Notes: generated by a model from the sequence alone, not told the origin. A stretch of 8,028 nucleotides of DNA from Gemmatimonadales bacterium (GCA_030601605.1 JAUVTI010000084.1:1-8028), one strand, 5' to 3'; positions 1 to 6,750 are shown, counted from the first letter of the stretch. Translations and numbers: made by a program.

Positions 1-120
1 GACCGATGCGAAGCCATTGGCGGCCCACGCCCAAGCGACGCGCTCTGGCTGTTTCCCGGCGAGCCGTCTCAGGCCGAGCGCGAACGGCATTCCCATCAGC
101 ACCGCGAGTGGGCCGAGAGC
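1..120 (-). pseudogene. Fragment of a multi-pass membrane spermidine-synthase-like protein, truncated at its 5' side
   Basis: Read on the minus strand from about 120 down to 1, the DNA encodes LMGMPFALGLRRLAG followed by WAWAANGFASV and then runs off the left edge. The pair MGMPFxLGLRxL ... WAWxxNGxxSV is a signature I know from membrane-embedded, spermidine-synthase-like proteins (fused MFS/spermidine synthase type), usually as MGMPFPLGLR and PWAWGxNG. Here the usual prolines are Ala (PFA, VAW). Upstream in the same frame LGPLAV still fits the helix before the motif, but by 136-153 the frame resembles nothing and hits a stop at 151-153. From about 108 rightwards the opposite strand encodes kinase. 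The N-terminal part is therefore missing. Such proteins are expected to sit in the inner membrane; the substrate is unknown. Family assignment is from motif recall on about 40 residues. The rest of the gene lies outside the window. Confidence 0.68.
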
Positions 121-2384
121 GCTTCGTTCGCGAGATAAACCTCGCCTCCAGCCTCACCCACCCGCACATCGTGCCGATCTACGCCGCGGGCGAAGCCGGA
201 TTGCTGCTCTACTACGTGATGCCGTACGTGGGCGGCGTATCGCTGCGCGAGCGCATCCGCCGTGAGGGGCAGATCCCGCTGGAGGAAGCGATCACGATCG
301 CACATGAGGTCGCACGAGCACTGCACTACGCGCACCAGCCCAATGTGGTGCACCGCGCCCTCAAGCCCGAGAACATCCTGTTGCAGGACAAACACGCGGT
401 GGTGGCAGACTTCGGCGTCGCCCGAGCGATCACGGTCGCGGGCGGAGAACCCATCACGGAGACCGGCGTGACGATCGGGACACCGACGTACATGAGTCCC
501 GAGCAGGTCTCCGGCCACGCGCAGATCGACGGGCGCACCGACATCTACTCGCTGGGATGCCTGCTGTACGCGGTGCTGGCGGGGGAGCCGCCCTTCCAGG
601 CCACCACGACGCAGGGCACACTGGCCCGGCACCTGGTCGATCCCGTGCCGTCGCTGCGGGCGCTTCGTCCGACCGCTCCCGCCGAGATCGAGCGGGTCAT
701 CGAAAAGGCTCTCACGAAGAGCCGCGCCGACCGGTACCAGACAGCGCGGGAGTTCTCGGAGGCCCTGGCCCAAGCCCACGGCTCCCAAGCCGCCGCATGG
801 ACTCCGCAGACCGGCGAGATCCAGCCGACCACGGCCGGCACACCGGCGCATCGTGCCCGGTCGCGCCACTGGTACACTCTGGCCGCGGTTGTCGTCGTGG
901 GCGCGATCCTCGCACTCTGGTCGCAGCCCTGGAGGGGAAGCGGCTCAGGAACGGGCTACGTCGATTCGCTGGCCGTGAGATTGGTCGAGAACCTCACGGG
1001 CGACACCGCGCTCGACCGCACATCCCACGCGCTCACGCACGACATCATCGGCTATCTCGCAAACTTCGACGGCCTCAAGGTCATCTCCCTGCACTCGGTC
1101 GAGGCTCTCGCAGACGCCCGGCTCACTACACCGCAGCTCGCGGAGTCGCTCAAGGTGCGCCTGATCCTGGAGGCGCAGTTGAGGCGGCGCAGTGGGCAGA
1201 CGTTCCTCGATGCGTGGCTCGTGGACGCGCAGTCCGATGCGCACCTGTGGAACGACACGCGTGTCATCCCGGAGGCGGCTGCGGGCGACCCCGAAACCGT
1301 GCACTGGATCGGGGCTGCGGTGGCCAACAACGTGGCCGGCATCGAGAGCAGGGTGGAAGTCGAGGACGCGCCCCGAAGCCCGGGCCACGGCGCGTTCATC
1401 GTAGGGCAGCACTGGCTGCCGCGGCGCACAGCGCCCGCGATCTCGCGCGCGATCGCGGCCTACAGCCAGGCGATCGCCGACGACTCCGGCTACGCGCCGG
1501 CATACGCGGGCCTGTCGCAGGCGTACGCGTTGTCGCTGGCATACCGCTACCGTGTGAACCTCGAGGGATACCAGGCAGCCGGCATGGCGCTGGCTCTCGC
1601 CGATCACACCATAGAGCTCGCACCCGATCTCGCGTCGGGCTATGCGTCACGTTCCTACATCGCCGGCCGCTCCGGCGCGCCCCGTGAGCAGGTCGCTGCC
1701 GATTGCGCGCGCGGCCAGCGGCTCCAGCCCAACAACCCGGACGTCCCCTCGTGGTGCTCCCGGGCGCTCGCGGCGGTGGGGCAACTCGATTCGGCGCTCG
1801 CGGAGGCCAAACGCGCAGTCGCCCTCGACCCGCAGTCACCGGGACGCCGACTGGCGCTGGCGTACGAGGCCCTGGGCAGCGGCCGCTACGATCTCGCCAT
1901 CCGCGAGTCGCAGGTGGCCGGGGCGCTCGAGCCCGAGCTGGTGCTGCCGCGCGCCATCGAGGCGCGGGCGCACTTGCTGAACGGCGATCCCGAGCGCTGC
2001 GCGTCGGTCCGCCTCGGCCCCCACGCGGTGATCCGCGCCACCTGCCTCTACGAGATGGGTCGGGCGGACGAGGCCCGCGCCATGGTGGATTCGGTCGAAG
2101 CCGCCATCGCTGCGGGCACGACGAACGACTTCACGTTCACCGACGTGACCCGCGCCGAGGATCTTGCATCCTACTATGCATGGATCGGCGACACCGAGCG
2201 CTCGCTCGAGTGGCTCAGGCTGGCCTACGAGCTGTCGCCCAGCGGTGTGGAGGTGCGCGTCCTCGAGTCGGCGCTGTTCGATCGCATGCGAAGCGACCCG
2301 GAGTTCGCCCGCGAGGTGGCGCAGATCCGTGGCCGCATCTGGGACCGAGTGCGAGACGCGAGTGAAGACTTCAGGTCCTGGTGA
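6..2384 (+). CDS. N-lobe-less Ser/Thr pseudokinase with membrane helix, TolB-like domain and TPRs (5'-truncated)
   Basis: The open frame runs from an ATG at 6, but kinase similarity begins only at about residue 35 (GTG at 108, VGRERFVREI, the alpha-C helix region). Residues 1-34 are antisense to the spermidine-synthase-like fragment and are probably not a real N-terminus. No convincing Shine-Dalgarno site precedes either start. Relative to the intact kinase at 3844, about 55 residues are missing, including the Gly-rich loop and the ATP-binding Lys. The catalytic loop reads HRALKPEN (116-123), with Ala118 (GCC, 357-359) replacing the catalytic Asp. DFG (135-137), GTPTYMSPEQ (Glu166) and the DIYSLGC helix are kept. 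A membrane helix lies at about 289-305, a TolB-like N-terminal type domain at about 319-445, and TPR-like helix pairs from about 479 to the C-terminus. Inference: catalytically dead, either a decaying gene or a membrane scaffold. The downstream 2.2 kb is open without frameshift, so loss is recent or the remainder is under selection. Confidence 0.85.
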   Translation: MRSHWRPTPKRRALAVSRRAVSGRARTAFPSAPRVGRERFVREINLASSLTHPHIVPIYAAGEAGLLLYYVMPYVGGVSLRERIRREGQIPLEEAITIAHEVARALHYAHQPNVVHRALKPENILLQDKHAVVADFGVARAITVAGGEPITETGVTIGTPTYMSPEQVSGHAQIDGRTDIYSLGCLLYAVLAGEPPFQATTTQGTLARHLVDPVPSLRALRPTAPAEIERVIEKALTKSRADRYQTAREFSEALAQAHGSQAAAWTPQTGEIQPTTAGTPAHRARSRHWYTLAAVVVVGAILALWSQPWRGSGSGTGYVDSLAVRLVENLTGDTALDRTSHALTHDIIGYLANFDGLKVISLHSVEALADARLTTPQLAESLKVRLILEAQLRRRSGQTFLDAWLVDAQSDAHLWNDTRVIPEAAAGDPETVHWIGAAVANNVAGIESRVEVEDAPRSPGHGAFIVGQHWLPRRTAPAISRAIAAYSQAIADDSGYAPAYAGLSQAYALSLAYRYRVNLEGYQAAGMALALADHTIELAPDLASGYASRSYIAGRSGAPREQVAADCARGQRLQPNNPDVPSWCSRALAAVGQLDSALAEAKRAVALDPQSPGRRLALAYEALGSGRYDLAIRESQVAGALEPELVLPRAIEARAHLLNGDPERCASVRLGPHAVIRATCLYEMGRADEARAMVDSVEAAIAAGTTNDFTFTDVTRAEDLASYYAWIGDTERSLEWLRLAYELSPSGVEVRVLESALFDRMRSDPEFAREVAQIRGRIWDRVRDASEDFRSW

Positions 2385-2397
2385 TCCCGCAACCTGT

Positions 2398-2403
2398 GAG
2401 GAG
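2398..2403 (+). promoter_or_regulatory. Shine-Dalgarno site GAGGAG for the lipoprotein gene
   Basis: GAGGAG lies 4 nt before the ATG at 2408. It decides the start over the in-frame GTG at 2381, whose GTGA overlaps the kinase stop codon but would put nine charged or proline-containing residues before the signal peptide. Confidence 0.6.
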
Positions 2404-2407
2404 ACCG

Positions 2408-2626
2408 ATGCGACTCATTCTGATGGCTGGGCTGCTGATGCTCGCCGCTTGTGGCGGGCAAGGCGGTGACGGGACGCCCGCAGACACCCTGACTCAACGT
2501 CAGCGCGACAGCGTCATCGGCGCTTCCCGCCTACCGGGCGCCGGCGGCGTGCGCGGCGCGTTGGAGGTGTCCGACTCGGCAGCGGCGCGCCGAGCGCTGC
2601 TGGATTCGCTGAGCCGGGAGAACTGA
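2408..2626 (+). CDS. Small lipoprotein of unknown function
   Basis: The product is 72 residues. Residues 1-15 (MRLILMAGLLMLAAC) form a type II signal peptide with lipobox LAAC, so Cys15 should be lipidated and the mature chain of about 58 residues anchored to a membrane. The mature part is CGGQGGDG, a flexible stretch, then TLTQRQRDSVIGASRLPG and a C-terminal segment rich in Asp, Ala, Ser and Arg that is probably helical. I have the impression of similar small lipoproteins with a RQRDSxIGASRLPGA core in Gemmatimonadota genomes, but I know of no assigned function. The gene starts 23 nt after the pseudokinase stop on the same strand and so could be co-transcribed with it. Its stop is 10 nt from the stop of the convergent Lrp-like gene. 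Confidence 0.8.
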   Translation: MRLILMAGLLMLAACGGQGGDGTPADTLTQRQRDSVIGASRLPGAGGVRGALEVSDSAAARRALLDSLSREN

Positions 2627-2636
2627 GCGCTGCGCG

Positions 2637-2918
2637 CTACCTGGGAGGTCCGCGTGAGAACGCGGCCTCCAGGTCGTGGCGGGAGTACACGCGAAACGAG
2701 ATCAGCGTCTCGGTGTCGCTGATCCCCTCGACCTTCAACATCTGTCCCGTGACGAGATCCGCGAGCTCCTCGTTCGTGCGCACGCGAAGGATCGCCACGA
2801 GGTCATGCCGCCCCGCCACCGAATAGACCTCCGAGACGCCTTCGACTTCCGCCAGCGTCTCGGCCACCTCCTTGATCCGGTCGCGCTCCACGTTCATCAG
2901 GACTATGGCCGAAACCAT
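2637..2918 (-). CDS. Stand-alone Lrp/AsnC-type effector-binding (RAM) domain protein
   Basis: The 93-residue product matches the AsnC_trans_reg (RAM) domain over its whole length: MVSAIVLMNVERDRIKEVAE (beta strand then helix), the GRHDL turn (36-40) that corresponds to the G-x-D loop of the family, VAILRVRT, and a final strand TLISFRVYSR (71-80). There is no helix-turn-helix before it, so it should not bind DNA by itself. Stand-alone RAM proteins of this size are known in bacteria and archaea. They assemble into dimers or higher rings and bind amino acids or other small ligands, and may modify full-length Lrp proteins by mixed assembly. Minus-strand AAAGG (2926-2930) sits 7 nt before the ATG and supports the start. 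The gene lies 70 bp downstream of DUF3047 on the same strand, so co-transcription is possible. Confidence 0.92.
   Translation of the reverse strand: MVSAIVLMNVERDRIKEVAETLAEVEGVSEVYSVAGRHDLVAILRVRTNEELADLVTGQMLKVEGISDTETLISFRVYSRHDLEAAFSRGPPR
2644..2670. terminator. Hairpin at the convergent gene ends, possible bidirectional terminator
   Basis: GGAGG (2644-2648) pairs with CCTCC (2666-2670), and CCGCG (2650-2654) pairs with CGCGG (2661-2665), leaving T2649 bulged and a TGAGAA loop. The stem lies just downstream of the lipoprotein stop and inside the last codons of the Lrp-like gene. No T-run follows on either strand, so factor-independent termination is doubtful; the stem may simply reflect GC-rich coding sequence. 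Confidence 0.3.
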
Positions 2919-2931
2919 GGGACCGCCTTTC

Positions 2932-2949
2932 TCTTCGCACGCGCGAAGA
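2932..2949. promoter_or_regulatory. Perfect 7-bp inverted repeat just upstream of the Lrp-like gene
   Basis: TCTTCGC (2932-2938), a 4-nt spacer ACGC, then GCGAAGA (2943-2949). It ends one base before the AAAGG ribosome-binding site of the minus-strand RAM gene and lies in the 70-bp gap after DUF3047. It could be an operator, an mRNA hairpin affecting translation start, or a terminator of DUF3047 that lacks a U-tract. Only the symmetry is seen; the role is inferred. Confidence 0.4.
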
Positions 2950-2988
2950 TAGGCAGCCGCCCCTCGGGAGGCCAGCCGCGGCCCACGG

Positions 2989-3711
2989 TCAGCGCGATGC
3001 CGTGGCCGTCGCGGCGGTCAGCTGCAGATCGTCGAAGTAGGTCCGGACTTCCGAGCGCGTGTTGTCGGTGTCCACCATCAGCGCCACGCCCGACAGCTCA
3101 TCCGGATCGTGTCCGAAGAAGGCGCGATAGTCGGCGATGATGTCCCGCTCCACGCGGCGCCAGGTGCCAACCCCCGAATCACCGCTGGCCACGACAACCA
3201 TCGCCACGTTCGCCGCGTATGGACTCGGGTACACGCTCCCGATCGGCTCGCTCGCCGCCCACACATAACACAGCGCCTTGTTGCTTCGGCTGGGAAACTC
3301 ACCGCCAAACACGACGAAAACCCGCGCGGCAAAGTCATCGCCCCGCTTCTCTCGTTCGTGCTCGTTCCCGGGGATCACACGCTCGACGTTCCAGCGCCAG
3401 GTCAGACGGCCCGAACGGGGAGACTCGAGCGGCGCCGGCCGCCACAGGCCGGAGGCGGCGCTCCGGCTCTCCGCAACGAGCACCGGCTGCCCTCCGTCGT
3501 CTTCCACGCGGTACCTCGTAGCGCGCCGGGCCAGGCGGCGCTCCTGCCAGCGGTCCTTCCAGCCATCCTCGAAGGACTCCGCCACGAGCACCTGCCCCGT
3601 TCCGGCCGCGTCGCCCGAATGCAACCTTTGGGCCGGTACGAGGGCTCCAACACCGAGGAGGCTCACGATGAGCGGGACGATCGGGGACATGGCTGCCGTC
3701 GGAGGGGTCAT
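2989..3711 (-). CDS. Exported DUF3047 family protein
   Basis: The chosen ATG at 3711 gives 240 residues. The frame is open up to a GTG at 3804, but the added 31 residues look non-coding and would overlap the promoter region of the divergent kinase. The N-terminus (MTPPTAAMSPIVPLIVSLLG, then VGALVPAQ) looks like a signal peptide or anchor; the ATG at 3690 would give a tighter one, and neither start has a clear ribosome-binding site. The body shows the DUF3047 pattern in order: WRWNV (105-109), GDDFAARVFVVF (124-135), LCYVW (147-151), DYRAFFG (194-200) and DTDNT (214-218) near the end. The family has no established biochemical role that I know of; the fold appears beta-rich, and a periplasmic or cell-surface location is inferred. 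It is divergent from the kinase gene at 3844 with a shared 132-bp upstream region, and precedes the RAM gene on the same strand. Confidence 0.87.
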   Translation of the reverse strand: MTPPTAAMSPIVPLIVSLLGVGALVPAQRLHSGDAAGTGQVLVAESFEDGWKDRWQERRLARRATRYRVEDDGGQPVLVAESRSAASGLWRPAPLESPRSGRLTWRWNVERVIPGNEHEREKRGDDFAARVFVVFGGEFPSRSNKALCYVWAASEPIGSVYPSPYAANVAMVVVASGDSGVGTWRRVERDIIADYRAFFGHDPDELSGVALMVDTDNTRSEVRTYFDDLQLTAATATASR

Positions 3712-3798
3712 CTCAGTCAAACGCCGCGAAACGTGTGATGTTCCCGCACCACGCAACCCCGCCGACCCACGCATCTGGTCGGGGAGCCTGTGCGCGTC

Positions 3799-3804
3799 TA
3801 TCAT
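3799..3804 (+). promoter_or_regulatory. Possible -10 element TATCAT for the second kinase gene
   Basis: TATCAT differs from TATAAT at one base. At 17-bp spacing the -35 region TGGTCG (3776-3781) matches TTGACA at only three positions. A start at about 3811 would support the GTG at 3844 over the upstream GTG at 3790. Promoter consensus in this lineage is not known to me. Confidence 0.25.
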
Positions 3805-3809
3805 CCTAG

Positions 3810-3826
3810 GTGCGCGAGTCGCTCAC
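3810..3826. promoter_or_regulatory. 17-bp interrupted palindrome in the divergent upstream region
   Basis: GTG-c-GCGA-g-TCGC-t-CAC is symmetric at 14 of its 16 paired positions. It sits 17 nt before the kinase GTG at 3844, about where transcription would start from the possible -10 at 3799, and 98 bp before the DUF3047 ATG. The form suits a dimeric repressor operator, but GC-rich DNA yields such symmetry by chance. Confidence 0.35.
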
Positions 3827-3843
3827 GACTGGATGGTTCCTAC

Positions 3844-6750
3844 GTGAACAACCTTCACCAGCACGTCCGGCGGGTCCTGGCCGACCGTTACGCCATCGAG
3901 CGTGAGATCGGGCGTGGTGGGATGGCGGTCGTCTACCTCGCGCGCGACCTCAAGCACGACCGACCGGTAGCGATCAAGGTGTTCCGTCCCGAGCTCGCCG
4001 CGACGCTCGGTACCGAGCGGTTCCTGCGCGAGATCCAGATCGTGGCCCGGCTGCAGCATCCCCACATTCTCCCGCTGCACGACTCGGGGACCGCCGAGGG
4101 GTTGCTGTACTTCGTGATGCCGTTCGTGGAGGGGGAGTCCCTGGCCACCCGGCTCGCGCGCGAGAAGACGCTCTCCATCGAAGACGCCGTCGAGATCGCG
4201 TCCGAAGTGGCGAGCGCACTGGACTACGCGCACAAGCAGGGAGTCGTGCACCGCGACGTCAAGCCCGCCAACATCCTGCTCTCCGGCGGCCATGCGGTGG
4301 TCACGGATTTCGGGATCGCGCGCGCGGTGAGCGCCGCGGTGGAGCCGCGCATCACGGCGGAGGGCTCCCCGATCGGAACGCCGACCTACATGAGCCCGGA
4401 GCAGGCGGCGGCCGACACCGGCGAGGTGGACGCTCGCACCGACATCTACAGCCTCGGGTGCGTGCTGTACGAGATGCTCGCGGGCAAGCCGCCGTACGAG
4501 GGCCCCACGCTCGAGTCCATCTTCGCCCAGATCATCACGGGCGAGACGCCCCAACTCAAGCAGGCAAGGCCCGACGCGCCAACTCACTTGGGCAGCGTCG
4601 TGGCGAAGGCGTTGGACAAGTCTCCGGCCAAGCGGTTCCGCACGGGCGCGGAGTTCGCTCAGGCGCTCCAAACGGGCAAGGTGGAGTGGCGATCCGGCCG
4701 TGGCCGTTTGCAGGTGTGGCTCGGAGCCGCCGCCGTGGTGCTGGTGCTCGCACTCGTGTTGTGGCTGCGGCCGGGCAGGCTGGAGAGCGTAGTGGCGGCC
4801 GACGCGCAGGTCATCGCCGTCGTGCCGTTCACCACCTCGGGCCAGAACGTGGAGCTTCTGGGAGAGGGAATGGTGGATCTGCTATCCACCAACCTCGATG
4901 CGGTCGGCGGCATAAGAACGGTGGATCCACGCACGGTGCTGCATCGCTGGCGCCAGCGGGCGGACGAGGACGGTGTGGACCTGGAAGGATCCCTGGCCAT
5001 AGCCAGAGAACTCAACGCCGGCTCGGTGCTGCTCGGCAGCATTGTCGAGGCGGGCTCCGAGGTTCGGCTCACCGCGGAGCTGCGCACCGTGCGAGGTGAG
5101 CGGTTGGCACACGCTACCGCCGACGGGCCTGCCGACAGCGTGCTGGCACTGGTGGACAGCCTCAGCCTGCGGCTGCTGCGTGACGTTTGGCGCTCCCGCC
5201 AGCCGCTGCCGGACCTGCGTGTGAGCGCGATAACCACCGGCTCGCTCGCTGCAACGCGGGCGTACCTGCAGGGCGAGCAGTACTACAGGCGCTCGCAGTG
5301 GGACTCCGCGCTGGCCGCGTTCGGCGGCGCGATCCGCGAAGACCCCACCTTCGCGCTCGCGCTGTTCAGAATGGGTCAGACGGTGAGTTGGCTGCGTGGG
5401 CACGGCTCGCCCCAGGCAGTGAGGTTGGGTGAAGCCGCCGCGGAGTTCGCAGAGCGCCTCCCGCCGCGCGAGCGGACCCTGGTCATAGCCAACCAGCTGT
5501 TCCAGGCCGGGAGTCTCGCGGCGCTGGACACGCTGCGGGAGTACGTCGCGCGTTACCGCAACGACGCCGAGGGTTGGTATCAGTTCGCCGACGTGCAGTA
5601 CCGCGCCCGTTATCTCATGGCCATTGGCCCTGAAGAGCTGTTCGCTTCGTTCGACCGCGTCCTGGAGCTGAACTCGACCTTCGCGCCCGCCCTGCTGAAT
5701 CCGATCGAGCTGAGCCTGCTCGAGCGGGACAGCGCACGATTCGATCGCTACTTCGGCGCCCTGCAGCAGAGCTCGAGCATACGAGAGGTCGAGCGCTTCG
5801 AGCTGGCGCGCCGTCTGCTCTGGAGCCCTCCCGACGCGGCGGTGGCGCTCCTCGACTCCATCGCGTTCGGGCCGGGCTACGATCCGATCCGGGAGGCCGC
5901 GGCCATGCTCGAGTACATGCTGGGTGCCTCGAGCCTGGCGCCGGACTGGACCTCCCAGACTCTGGTGGACGCGCTCGACGCGGTGCTCGACGCGACCGCA
6001 CCCAGCGACCGGCGTCGCGGCCGCCTCACCGCAACCAAGGCGCGCGTGTTGAACGGCGCGGGGCGGCTCGCCGAGGCGAGTCCGCTGACGGACGCCCTGC
6101 TCGAAGCGGCTCCGCCGCTGGGCCGTGCAGTTGCGATCCTCCCGGTGGCGGCGGGGTACGCCCCCACCGCGTCCGCCGCGCGTGCGGTTGAGAGCCTCGA
6201 GAGCGCGCGGCCGTTTGGCCTGCGGGAGCAACAGGACGTCGACTACTGGCGCGCGCTCGCCGCACTGGCGCGGCGTGATCCACAAGCGGCCGTCGCCATA
6301 GCCGTCGCGGCGACCGCGCGGGACACCTCCGAGGAGGGCGCCGCACACCGGGGACTGTTCACGGCCGTGCGTGGGTGGGCAAGCCTCGTCGCGGGCGACA
6401 CGGCCGTCGGCGTCGCGCTGCTGCGCTCGGGGCTGGCGAGCGCCGGATACAGGCCCCGGGTGACCGATGCCGCCGCGCCGCTTCGGTTTCAGCTCGCAAT
6501 GGCCCTGTCGGACCGGGCCGCGACCCGTGAGGACGGCATACGCCACCTGCGATACGGAATCGGCGCCACCGACCGAGAGTTCGTGCCGCTCAGGTACGTT
6601 GCCCTGGGACAGGCGCTGGTGGCCGTAGGTGATATCGACGGCTCCGCGGCTGCATACGATGCGTTTGCCAGGCGGTGGGAGGACGCGGACGCCGAGGTGA
6701 GGGCGCGGGTCGGAGGTGTGAGGCTGCGGCCGCCGCGCTCGGCGCCCTAG
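3844..6750 (+). CDS. Transmembrane Ser/Thr protein kinase with TolB-like and TPR sensor region
   Basis: The GTG at 3844 gives 968 residues and an N-terminus (VNNLHQHVRRVLADRYAIER) typical of this kinase class; GGATGG (3831-3836) lies 7 nt upstream. A GTG at 3790 would add 18 atypical residues. All catalytic elements are present: Gly loop IGRGGMAVVY (22-31), Lys45 in VAIK, alpha-C Glu63, HRDVKPAN (136-143, Asp138), DFG (155-157), GTPTYMSPEQ (Glu186) and DIYSLGC. It should phosphorylate Ser/Thr on cytoplasmic partners. A membrane helix follows at about 289-310. The outer part has a TolB-like domain (about 323-453, from VIAVVPF) and then TPR-like helix pairs, clearest at about 471-510 (ATRAYLQGEQYYRR ... 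AFGGAIREDP), to the C-terminus. The ligand is unknown. The gene is divergent from DUF3047 and ends convergently, with overlapping stops, against the third kinase. It is a paralogue-type relative of the broken kinase at the left end. Confidence 0.93.
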   Translation: MNNLHQHVRRVLADRYAIEREIGRGGMAVVYLARDLKHDRPVAIKVFRPELAATLGTERFLREIQIVARLQHPHILPLHDSGTAEGLLYFVMPFVEGESLATRLAREKTLSIEDAVEIASEVASALDYAHKQGVVHRDVKPANILLSGGHAVVTDFGIARAVSAAVEPRITAEGSPIGTPTYMSPEQAAADTGEVDARTDIYSLGCVLYEMLAGKPPYEGPTLESIFAQIITGETPQLKQARPDAPTHLGSVVAKALDKSPAKRFRTGAEFAQALQTGKVEWRSGRGRLQVWLGAAAVVLVLALVLWLRPGRLESVVAADAQVIAVVPFTTSGQNVELLGEGMVDLLSTNLDAVGGIRTVDPRTVLHRWRQRADEDGVDLEGSLAIARELNAGSVLLGSIVEAGSEVRLTAELRTVRGERLAHATADGPADSVLALVDSLSLRLLRDVWRSRQPLPDLRVSAITTGSLAATRAYLQGEQYYRRSQWDSALAAFGGAIREDPTFALALFRMGQTVSWLRGHGSPQAVRLGEAAAEFAERLPPRERTLVIANQLFQAGSLAALDTLREYVARYRNDAEGWYQFADVQYRARYLMAIGPEELFASFDRVLELNSTFAPALLNPIELSLLERDSARFDRYFGALQQSSSIREVERFELARRLLWSPPDAAVALLDSIAFGPGYDPIREAAAMLEYMLGASSLAPDWTSQTLVDALDAVLDATAPSDRRRGRLTATKARVLNGAGRLAEASPLTDALLEAAPPLGRAVAILPVAAGYAPTASAARAVESLESARPFGLREQQDVDYWRALAALARRDPQAAVAIAVAATARDTSEEGAAHRGLFTAVRGWASLVAGDTAVGVALLRSGLASAGYRPRVTDAAAPLRFQLAMALSDRAATREDGIRHLRYGIGATDREFVPLRYVALGQALVAVGDIDGSAAAYDAFARRWEDADAEVRARVGGVRLRPPRSAP
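6747..6750. other. CTAG palindrome shared as stop codon by two convergent kinase genes
   Basis: TAG at 6748-6750 ends the plus-strand kinase, and the complement of CTA at 6747-6749 is TAG ending the minus-strand kinase. There is no intergenic DNA, so any terminator must lie inside the opposite gene. Confidence 0.9.

Noticed and set aside
1..107. A frameshift hiding the missing kinase N-lobe in another plus-strand frame
   Set aside because: I translated all three plus frames of 1-107: none shows a GxGxxG loop or a VA(I/L)K motif. The minus strand reads as a different family instead.
945..1607. 220-codon minus-strand frame under the pseudokinase
   Set aside because: No motif is visible, and it lies opposite the TolB-like/TPR part, which reads well.
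557..1687. 376-codon open frame overlapping the pseudokinase on the same strand
   Set aside because: It is Arg/Gly/Pro-rich low-quality sequence in the +1-shifted frame of a gene with clear DFG, membrane-helix and TPR features.
2381..2407. GTG at 2381 as the lipoprotein start, overlapping the kinase stop
   Set aside because: ATG 2408 has a good Shine-Dalgarno site and gives a standard type II signal peptide; the earlier start would bury it.
2962..2971. CCTC-GG-GAGG small inverted repeat after DUF3047
   Set aside because: A two-base loop cannot form a stable hairpin, and no T-run follows.
3712..3804. Longer DUF3047 start at 3804
   Set aside because: The extra 31 residues precede the signal-peptide-like segment, are Arg/Gly-rich and fill the divergent promoter region.
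3790..3843. Upstream GTG start for the TPR kinase
   Set aside because: The GGGGAG before it is only 3 nt away. The added residues are atypical for this kinase class, and the possible -10 would lie inside them.
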